Assembly: GCA_021816165.1 (NCBI GenBank)
Contig: JAKAYZ010000009.1
Span: 1-12,419, forward strand
Direction of reading: 5' to 3'
From: Planctomycetota bacterium
GTDB taxonomy: Bacteria; Planctomycetota; Phycisphaerae; WQYP01
DNA length: 12,419 bases
Positions 6,969 through 12,419 of the stretch are shown here, piece after piece; position 1 is the stretch's first letter; each line of letters begins with the position of its first letter. Under the pieces are notes generated by a model, which worked only from the letters and a program-made list of their open reading frames with translations, did no database searches and was not told the origin of the DNA. Both the position numbers and the translations under genes were made by a program.

Positions 6969-8101
6969 CGCGATGGCTCCGGTTGGTGATAGTGTGGATC
7001 CAGCCAATATACCGGATAACCCACCAGCTCCCGCAGCAGGGCAAACAGGCTGGTTTGTCGCCAGCGGAGGGGATGGCCGGCCATAGTCCAGGCGTCAATG
7101 TGATTTTGTGCAAAGGCCAGCCGAATCCGTGGCAGGTGGTAATCGGAACTGATGCCAATCACGGTTTTCCAATGATGTGCACGCATGATTCGGCGGGCAT
7201 TATAGCAACTGTACCGGGTGTTGTTGCCGTGAAAATCGAGCAGGATGGCTTTGCGCGGCACATGATGGGCTAAACAAAGCTTCAGCATGGCCAGAGGTTC
7301 ATTTTTAGACGGGTTCTCCGGGCCTGTGGGAGCCGCTCCAGAGAGAATTAAATGGCGGATAACACCACTTTGATAAAGATGAATTGCTTCCAGAGTGCGG
7401 TATCGCAGCGCCCGCCCACAGATATCGCCGGGCAGGGTGTTGTTTCCGAACACCACGCCCACATCGGCGGTAACGCCCCGCGGTGGAGGATCGGCATGAA
7501 AGGCGAAGAGAAACACATACAGCATCAGAACCGTCCAGCAGACGGCAAATATGGTGCTGGCCGGGGAATCAACCGCGATGCGCCAGCGTCGCGGCGGGGT
7601 GATCGCGGGCATGCCGGATTTTCGTGGAACTAGCAAATAGCGATCAGGTCGGGCCGCCAGCCAAGGCAAGAGCACCAGCAGAACATACAAACAACATGGT
7701 ATCGGATCGGAAGGGTCAAAATCAGGAAGGGTCCGCAGATGATAGAAATAGATCGTGTTCACCACCAGTACAGCCGCGATCAGCCAGGATGGCAGCAGGG
7801 CCAGCGTGGCCCATCGGCCCCGGCGGCTCAGGTCCGTGGCGGTGAGTGTGACTGCGGCATTCCCTGGCACCTGGCGGACCAGGCGCAGAATAAGCAGTGA
7901 AATGACCCAAGCCGCCGGCAGCCAGATTTGGGCGTAAAATCCGATAAAACGCAAGTCGATCCAGCGCCAACTTTGGTTGGTGAGCACACTGATGGTCGCT
8001 GCGGCCAGGATAGCGAAATCCACACATTGCATATTTAAAGCAACGCGCCGCCACGGCGAATCGGGGTGGCAACTGGTTGCACTCGGGCCGGTGTCGATCA
8101 A
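6965..8101 (-). CDS. Five-helix DUF218 (SanA/ElyC/YdcF family) membrane protein
   Basis: This 378-residue protein has about five membrane segments (near 27-41, 56-73, 98-119, 136-150 and 183-202), then a soluble DUF218 domain at about 212-345. The domain shows GVVFGN at 215-220, RTLEAIHLYQSG, LILSGA at 252-256, Glu268, NT at 294-295 and GISSDYHLPR ending at 325, all family hallmarks. DUF218 proteins such as SanA and ElyC of E. coli affect envelope barrier function and peptidoglycan or lipid-carrier metabolism. Coupling to a YkuD gene by an ATGA overlap agrees with an envelope role. The start is uncertain. The frame is open to a GTG at 8227 with no ribosome site. I chose the TTG at 8101 because a full AAGGAG sits 7 bp upstream. 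An ATG at 8032 just before the first helix has no ribosome site. The family is firm and the exact N-terminus is not. Confidence 0.88.
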   Translation of the reverse strand: MIDTGPSATSCHPDSPWRRVALNMQCVDFAILAAATISVLTNQSWRWIDLRFIGFYAQIWLPAAWVISLLILRLVRQVPGNAAVTLTATDLSRRGRWATLALLPSWLIAAVLVVNTIYFYHLRTLPDFDPSDPIPCCLYVLLVLLPWLAARPDRYLLVPRKSGMPAITPPRRWRIAVDSPASTIFAVCWTVLMLYVFLFAFHADPPPRGVTADVGVVFGNNTLPGDICGRALRYRTLEAIHLYQSGVIRHLILSGAAPTGPENPSKNEPLAMLKLCLAHHVPRKAILLDFHGNNTRYSCYNARRIMRAHHWKTVIGISSDYHLPRIRLAFAQNHIDAWTMAGHPLRWRQTSLFALLRELVGYPVYWLDPHYHQPEPSR

Positions 8102-8277
8102 GGTGTCGCTCCTTACTCGGTCAGGCCGTACGGGATCGGCCGCAGTGAAGTATAAACGCAGCGACGAGCCTCCGGGAAGCAAGCTGGTAGCAAAGGTTTC
8201 TCCAAGGTGATTTGCAGGGTTGGGCACAATGGATTAAAACCGTCCGGGCACGCATCGCCGGTACGATGTGGTGATGA

Positions 8278-8283
8278 TATTAT
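8278..8283 (+). promoter_or_regulatory. Possible -10 box for malate dehydrogenase
   Basis: TATTAT lies about 30 bp before the ATG at 8314 in the divergent gap, with no convincing -35 element 16-18 bp upstream. It would give a leader of about 24 nt. Low confidence. Confidence 0.3.
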
Positions 8284-8313
8284 CTTAGTACTGACGAAGA
8301 AAGGATGTATAGC

Positions 8314-9249
8314 ATGAAAAGGTCGAAAATCAGCATTATCGGAGCGGGCAATGTGGGGGCGACGGCGGCGCATTGGGCGGCGTCGAAGGAACTCGGAGAT
8401 ATTGTGTTGGTGGATATTCCGCAACTTGACGGCGTGCCTCAGGGCAAGGCCCTGGATTTAGCGGAGGCCGCACCGGTGGAAGGCTATGATTCCCACATTA
8501 CGGGGGCCACTACCTATGAGCCAACCACCGGCAGCGATGTGGTGATAATCACCGCAGGCCTGGCGCGCAAGCCTGGCATGAGCCGGGATGATTTGCTGCT
8601 GAAAAATACGGAAATTGTGCGGTCGGTTACCGAGCAGGTGGTGCGGGTATCGCCCAATGCGGTGCTGCTGGTGGTTTCCAATCCGCTCGATGCCATGGTA
8701 TACGTCACGTACAAAGTCAGCGGTTTTCCGGCCCAGCGTGTGGTGGGTATGGCGGGCGTCCTGGATACGGCGCGATATCGCTCTTTTATTGCCGCCGAAT
8801 TAAACGTGAGCGTGGAGGATATTCAGGCGCTTTTGATGGGTGGCCACGGCGACGATATGGTGCCATTGCCACGATACACCAGTGTGGGCGGAATTCCCTT
8901 GCCGGAACTGATGGCCGCTGAAAAGATTGAGGCGATTGTCAAACGGACGCGCAACGGCGGGGCGGAAATTGTCAATTTGTTGAAAACCGGTTCCGCGTAT
9001 TATGCCCCGGCGGCGTCGGCCGTGCAGATGGCGGAGGCCATTATCCGCGATAAAAAGCGGGTGCTGCCGTGCGCGGCTTATTGCAATCGGGAATACGGCG
9101 TAGGCGGTTATTTTGTGGGCGTGCCGGTCAAGCTCGGTTCCGGTGGTGTGGAAGATATTCTGGAGGTGCAATTGACCGCCGAGGAGCGTAAATTATTTGA
9201 TGCTTCGGTGAACCATGTGAAGGATCTGATTAAGACCATCAGGCTCTGA
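8314..9249 (+). CDS. mdh: Malate dehydrogenase, lactate-dehydrogenase-like type
   Basis: It interconverts malate and oxaloacetate with NAD(H) in the citric acid cycle. The 311 residues match the LDH-like bacterial MDH in length and motif order. These are the Rossmann loop GAGNVG (10-15), the NAD ribose-binding Asp34 (VLVDI), and the substrate loop [15 protein letters not shown] with Arg85 (malate rather than lactate specificity) and Arg91. Then come [10 protein letters not shown] (121-130), [11 protein letters not shown] with Asp151 and Arg154, and the catalytic His178 in [10 protein letters not shown]. All catalytic residues are present. The frame begins at an ATG at 8305, but an AAGGA site 8 bp before the ATG at 8314 makes the second start better. 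It is divergent from the DUF218 unit and convergent with hemW. No other citric acid cycle gene is adjacent. Confidence 0.96.
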   Translation: MKRSKISIIGAGNVGATAAHWAASKELGDIVLVDIPQLDGVPQGKALDLAEAAPVEGYDSHITGATTYEPTTGSDVVIITAGLARKPGMSRDDLLLKNTEIVRSVTEQVVRVSPNAVLLVVSNPLDAMVYVTYKVSGFPAQRVVGMAGVLDTARYRSFIAAELNVSVEDIQALLMGGHGDDMVPLPRYTSVGGIPLPELMAAEKIEAIVKRTRNGGAEIVNLLKTGSAYYAPAASAVQMAEAIIRDKKRVLPCAAYCNREYGVGGYFVGVPVKLGSGGVEDILEVQLTAEERKLFDASVNHVKDLIKTIRL

Positions 9250-9383
9250 TGGGGGCAGTCAGACGGTGCGCTTGTGGCCAAACTCTGATGGTAAGGAGCC
9301 GGGCAAAACTCCTGTGCGCTAATATACGTTTTTTCCCGGTTCGGGCGCAAGGGAATGGTGGCGGAAGGGCACCTGCGGGATGC

Positions 9384-10631
9384 TTATCCGAAAGCGGCTA
9401 GGACGTCGGCGAGGATGGTGTCGGAGACAATCAACGCCTGATCGGTTAGCGCCAGGTGTTGCGGGCTGACCTCCAGATAACCCAAGCCATCGTATTTTTG
9501 TAGAACGTGGGAGAGCTTCTGGCCAGCGTCGATGCCGGTGCGCTGCTGGAATTCTGCCCAGTTGATCCCGGTGCGAAGCCGCAATTGTAACACCGCCAAT
9601 TCGCCGGCGCGCTGCCGGGCTGAAAGATGTTCCATTTCCACAATAGGCACCTGTGGTGGAGCGGTGAGCAAAGCAGTGGTATAGCGGTTGATGGCGGGGA
9701 CATTTTTCCAGCGCCGTCCGTCGTAATGGGACCAGGCAGAGGGGCCGATCGCCAGATGATTGGAGCTTTGCCAATAATGCAGGTTATGCCGACATTCGCG
9801 GCCGGGCTGGGCATAGTTGGAAATTTCATAACGGGGCAATCCGGCGGCGGCGAGTTTTTTGTGGGTGTGCTCCGTCAGGGTAATTTCCAGAGATTCGGGG
9901 GCCGCCTGAATCTGGCCGGATTTCAAACGGGCGGTCAGGGGGGTATTCGGCTCGTACATGAGGGCGTAACAGGACAGGTGTTGCGGTTCAAGTGCCAACG
10001 CCTGATCGAGAGAATATTCCCAAGATCGCTGGGTTTGATCCGGAATGGCAAAAATTAAGTCCAGATTGATATTGTCGATACCCGCATCGCGGGCAAACTG
10101 CACGGCCTGGGCGACATTTTTGGGATTATGATCGCGTTGGAGAACCAGCAGTTCGGCGGGCACAAAGGATTGGGCTCCGAAACTGATGCGGTTGACACCG
10201 GCGGCGTGAAGTACTGTGGCGCGGTCGAGATCAAAGGTGTTGGGATTGGCTTCAATGGTGAACTCCTGCAGGGCGCTAAAGCCAATGTGTTGATGAAGTA
10301 CATTCATCAAGTCCTGGAGTAGCAATGGGGACAGCAGCGTGGGCGTTCCACCGCCGATAAAGATTGTCTCGGGATTGATGGGGCCGAAATGCTGAATTTG
10401 AAGGCGTAATTCAGTTTCCAGTGCGGCCAGCAATGCAGGAGCCTCATTCAGATGACCTGCTACGGAAAAAAAATCACAGTAGTGGCACTTCACAGTACAA
10501 AATGGAATGTGAACGTATATAGCCGCTACGTCGGAACCGGGCTTTTGGCGGACCGGGTGCGGTAAAACATAAAACTCGCCAGTGCGTGGGTGCAGCGGCA
10601 ATTGAAGGGTCGATGGGGTGGCAAATGGCAT
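9384..10631 (-). CDS. hemW: Radical SAM heme chaperone HemW
   Basis: HemW is a radical-SAM protein related to HemN that binds heme and delivers it to respiratory proteins. It was long annotated as an oxygen-independent coproporphyrinogen III oxidase. In this 415-residue protein the iron-sulfur motif is CTVKCHYCDF (Cys45, Cys49, Cys52). It lacks the fourth nearby Cys of true HemN (CxxxCxxCxC), since Phe54 stands there, which supports HemW. Next come GGGTPTLL (SAM binding), IEANPNT, RISFGAQSF, INLDLIFAIPDQT, and YEISNYAQPGRECRHNLHYW, which the HemW branch carries. A winged-helix C-terminal HemN domain follows. The first 35 or so residues are an extension beyond the usual YVHIPFC start. The ATG at 10631 has an AAGGA site 9 bp upstream, so I keep it. 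Single-gene unit, divergent from the FHA gene. Confidence 0.95.
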   Translation of the reverse strand: MPFATPSTLQLPLHPRTGEFYVLPHPVRQKPGSDVAAIYVHIPFCTVKCHYCDFFSVAGHLNEAPALLAALETELRLQIQHFGPINPETIFIGGGTPTLLSPLLLQDLMNVLHQHIGFSALQEFTIEANPNTFDLDRATVLHAAGVNRISFGAQSFVPAELLVLQRDHNPKNVAQAVQFARDAGIDNINLDLIFAIPDQTQRSWEYSLDQALALEPQHLSCYALMYEPNTPLTARLKSGQIQAAPESLEITLTEHTHKKLAAAGLPRYEISNYAQPGRECRHNLHYWQSSNHLAIGPSAWSHYDGRRWKNVPAINRYTTALLTAPPQVPIVEMEHLSARQRAGELAVLQLRLRTGINWAEFQQRTGIDAGQKLSHVLQKYDGLGYLEVSPQHLALTDQALIVSDTILADVLAAFG

Positions 10632-10667
10632 AGTTATTTTTCCTTCAAGTCGCGGCCGATGCGATAT

Positions 10668-10697
10668 ACGATAACAGAATATGAGTGCCGACGTGAA
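10668..10697 (-). promoter_or_regulatory. Weak candidate promoter for hemW
   Basis: On the minus strand TTCACG (10692-10697) and TATCGT (10668-10673), each 4 of 6, have an 18 bp spacer and would give a 29-30 nt leader. Plausible position but a marginal match. Confidence 0.25.
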
Positions 10698-10737
10698 CCG
10701 TCGTTTGGTACGCGATCGCGACTTTTCACGAAAGTGG

Positions 10738-10767
10738 TTGTTGTAAAGGCACCGGGCTGGTTATAAT
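10738..10767 (+). promoter_or_regulatory. Promoter for the FHA-PDZ unit
   Basis: A perfect TATAAT at 10762-10767 is preceded 18 bp upstream by TTGTTG (10738-10743, 3 of 6). Transcription would start near 10774, about 53 nt before the FHA start codon. The -10 box carries the call. Confidence 0.5.
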
Positions 10768-10826
10768 GCGGTTGCGTTTGTGGCTGTTGTGGAGTTTTTC
10801 CGCCGGTTTCCGGCATTGAGGTTCGA

Positions 10827-11342
10827 ATGGATGTAACCCTGGTAATTTTCAAGGAAAATGGCCAACGCGTAGAATTTCCAGTCCATAAGGAAGTGGTTAC
10901 CATTGGCCGGGCGCTGGACTGTGACCTGCAGATACCGTTGCCATCGGTATCGCGGCGGCATTGTGAATTACGTCTGGAAGCTGATACCGTGTTGCTCAAG
11001 GACAGCGGCAGTTCCAATGGAACCTACCATAACAGTGATCGGGTGACGGGGGAAATAGCGGTGTCAGCGGGCGATCATATTCGAGTGGGTCCGGTGACAT
11101 TTACCGTGGTGATCAACGAAGAGCCTGCACATATTAAACCCGTGCGCACCATTTTAGGTGATTTGGCGGTGGAGCCGGTACGTACTATGGAAGAGGCAAA
11201 ACAGGGAGATGGTACTGTGGATATCTCCGTGGCCGATGAAGGGCACGAAGAGGCGGCGGCCTCGCCGGAAAATGCGGTGATTGAACAGGATGATCCGCTT
11301 AAGGCGCTGGAAGCTCTGGCCCGGGAAAAATCCAAAAAGTAA
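10827..11342 (+). CDS. FHA-domain protein with acidic tail
   Basis: FHA domains bind phosphothreonine peptides and usually relay Ser/Thr-kinase signals. In this 171-residue protein the domain covers about residues 4-97 with every key position present: GR at 27-28, SRRH at 42-45 and SSNGTY at 62-67. Residues 105-171 form a disordered tail rich in Glu, Asp and Ala, ending in a helical DPLKALEALAREKSKK. The tail holds Thr residues (for example RTMEE, DGTVD) that could be phosphorylated, as in GarA-like proteins, though that is an inference. The ATG at 10827 has GAGGT about 4 bp upstream. The next gene, a PDZ protein, starts 9 bp after its stop, so they form an operon. There are no membrane segments, so it is cytosolic. 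No kinase or phosphatase gene is in the window. Confidence 0.92.
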   Translation: MDVTLVIFKENGQRVEFPVHKEVVTIGRALDCDLQIPLPSVSRRHCELRLEADTVLLKDSGSSNGTYHNSDRVTGEIAVSAGDHIRVGPVTFTVVINEEPAHIKPVRTILGDLAVEPVRTMEEAKQGDGTVDISVADEGHEEAAASPENAVIEQDDPLKALEALAREKSKK

Positions 11343-11351
11343 TGATGTCTC

Positions 11352-12104
11352 ATGAACGAACAACGCCAAGTTCTCCTAGCCGCAGGTGTGGTGATGGCGC
11401 TGTTTGGAGCGCTGACTTGGTGCTGCTGCGGAGCCGCGGTGTCCTCCCGATCGACAGTCTCAAGACCTCTGGCCTCCGGGCATGAATCCTCCACTCCACC
11501 CAGGCATCAACAAATCACCTTCAGATCCGCCGTGGCGATGCTGGCCTCCGACCGGTGGTCGGTGCGTTCGCGGGCGCAGAGCTTCTTAATGCGGGAAAAG
11601 CCGTCGCGACTGCCTGCGGTGTTAATTGACTTACGGCGGACGCGCAGCGCGGAACAAGCCAATCGGCTGCTGAAAGTGGCATTACAACTATATCTGATGG
11701 CGCGAACTCCCGTTTTGGGCGGTTCGATGCCATTTCTCGGTGTGCAGTACGACATGCAGCCAGTTAGAGTGTCCTTGCATGGTCGTCACATAGGCTGCGA
11801 GGCGGCGATGGTGGTGGCGGTTTTGCCGGGTTTTCCGGCGGCGGCCGTGCTGCATACCACGGATCTGATCATCGGAATCAACGGGCGCATTTTTCCGCAA
11901 TGGATGACGGCGAATGATTTTCGTCGACAAATTCACGAGCTAAAGCCCGGAGACGTGGTGCGGCTAACCGTTATTCGCGGGCCTTCGGTGGTTTCGTTGG
12001 CAGTGCCGTTGGTGGGGGTGCCGCAGGATGCCGGTCAGCTTGGCGCTATGCTGCTGAGGCGACAGGCGGCCGCTGCGGAATTTATTGTCCATTATGGGCG
12101 CTAA
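11352..12104 (+). CDS. Anchored PDZ protein with helical-repeat-like region
   Basis: This 250-residue protein begins with a hydrophobic segment at about 7-30 (VLLAAGVVMALFGALTWCCCG). It may be an anchor or signal; the Cys cluster is not a proper lipobox because Trp stands before the first Cys. Residues 56-115 are helical with a pattern like HEAT repeats (AVAMLASDRWSVRSRAQSFL, then SAEQANRLLKVALQLYL). A PDZ domain follows at about 128-220. It has FLGVQY, then AAMVVAVLPGFPAAAVLHTTD with LIIGINGR, the TANDFRRQIHEL helix and VVRLTVIRG. It has no protease domain, so it is likely a binding adaptor on the outer side of the membrane. The ATG at 11352 follows the FHA stop by 9 bp with no clear ribosome site, so coupled translation is likely. 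Function unknown. Confidence 0.85.
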   Translation: MNEQRQVLLAAGVVMALFGALTWCCCGAAVSSRSTVSRPLASGHESSTPPRHQQITFRSAVAMLASDRWSVRSRAQSFLMREKPSRLPAVLIDLRRTRSAEQANRLLKVALQLYLMARTPVLGGSMPFLGVQYDMQPVRVSLHGRHIGCEAAMVVAVLPGFPAAAVLHTTDLIIGINGRIFPQWMTANDFRRQIHELKPGDVVRLTVIRGPSVVSLAVPLVGVPQDAGQLGAMLLRRQAAAAEFIVHYGR

Positions 12105-12304
12105 CCTGAACGCCGCCGGAGTTGGATCAGCCAGGCAGATTTATGAAAAGTGGCTGGCTTGTGCGGCACGCCTCTTGCATAAAAATGCATATCAGCGGAT
12201 GTCGTTGGGCTAGTCGTGTGGCCCAGGCTCGCGGGCAGATCGGTGTGCCGGACGCATGGCTCGACCTGTTGCCAGAATTTATTGCCGCATCAGGCTGGGG
12301 TTAG
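12094..12304 (+). pseudogene. Possible frameshifted small gene (tentative)
   Basis: An ATG at 12094, overlapping the PDZ gene end by 11 bp, opens a 39-codon frame ending at TAG 12211-12213. Its product contains the helical segment RQIYEKWLACAARLLHKNAY. A neighbouring frame continues directly through that point and encodes VAQARGQIGVPDAW followed by LDLLPEFIAASGWG, ending at TAG 12302-12304. A +1 shift at the first TAG would give a coherent peptide of about 69 residues. No family is recognised and the ribosome site is poor. It may equally be chance reading frames in non-coding DNA, or a sequencing error. Confidence 0.25.
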
Positions 12305-12419
12305 CTTGGAACAACATTATGGGCCTTGATGTGCCGGGCGTCTGATAAAATCATCAAAATTGGCAGGATGATGCAATAACGTAGGTTATATGGTATAATT
12401 TGTGGGGAATGTTGGTCAT
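12105..12419. other. 315 bp right-edge stretch without a secure gene
   Basis: Beyond the possible broken small gene and the promoter near the right end, I see no RNA gene or repeat. No convincing terminator follows the PDZ gene; only a short GGCG/CGCC pairing with no T-run is present near 12098-12115. Confidence 0.5.
12391..12399 (+). promoter_or_regulatory. Extended -10 promoter reading out of the window
   Basis: TGGTATAAT is a full extended -10 element (TG, one base, then a perfect TATAAT at 12394-12399). No good -35 box stands at 17 bp (ATGCAA), which extended -10 promoters can tolerate. Transcription would start near 12406 and serve a gene beyond the right edge. Confidence 0.4.

Noticed and set aside
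9290..9350. Possible terminator between mdh and hemW (AGGAG/CTCCT stem and a TTTTTT run at 9329-9334)
   Set aside because: The stem is only 5 bp with a 10 nt loop and the T-run is 16 or more nt away, so it does not meet the usual intrinsic terminator layout.
9384..10631. Annotation as coproporphyrinogen III dehydrogenase HemN
   Set aside because: The motif ends in Phe rather than Cys (CxxxCxxCxF), and the NYAQPGRECRHNLHYW region fits HemW.
11352..12104. Lipoprotein signal in the second PDZ protein (CCC at residues 24-26)
   Set aside because: The residue before the first Cys is Trp and a proper small-residue lipobox is missing, so lipidation is not supported.

Overview
This 12.4 kb window is an ordinary, gene-dense stretch of bacterial chromosome at roughly 55% GC. 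I can support twelve protein genes, one of them cut off by the left edge. I see no rRNA, tRNA, CRISPR array, transposase or phage gene. The protein styles are a small FHA protein with an acidic tail, two single-pass PDZ proteins, an anchored PQQ-type beta-propeller protein, a five-helix DUF218 protein and HemW. This mix fits a Gram-negative of the Planctomycetes (perhaps Phycisphaerae) or a related group, but no marker gene settles it and the placement is an inference.

Left block (1-3660, minus strand): two transcription units read leftward. The first is a GNAT acetyltransferase followed after 19 bp by a membrane-anchored PDZ protein with a large unrecognised C-terminal region. The second begins at a good sigma70-type promoter near 1845-1872 and carries a PQQ-like beta-propeller protein, then 30 bp later purH (IMP cyclohydrolase end visible, transformylase end outside the window).

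Middle block (3661-8304): after a 414 bp divergent spacer, a lone pyruvate-dehydrogenase-type E2 (lipoyl domain, Pro/Ala linker, subunit-binding domain, catalytic domain) reads rightward with no E1 or E3 gene beside it. Facing it is a minus-strand pair, a YbjQ/UPF0145 protein and a small two-helix membrane protein, with a near-consensus promoter at 6207-6235. Further right is another minus-strand pair joined by an ATGA overlap: a DUF218 (SanA/ElyC/YdcF-type) membrane protein and an L,D-transpeptidase-fold (YkuD) protein, probably working in the cell envelope.

Right block (8305-12419): malate dehydrogenase (plus) runs towards the heme chaperone HemW (minus). HemW is divergent from an FHA-PDZ pair (plus), whose promoter has a perfect TATAAT. 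The last 315 bp hold no secure gene, but show two short frames that may be a frameshifted small gene and an extended -10 promoter pointing out of the window.

No new defence, mobile or secretion system is visible. The points most worth a second look are the uncharacterised PDZ protein, the apparently leaderless YkuD protein coupled to DUF218, the orphan E2, and the possible broken small gene at the right end.
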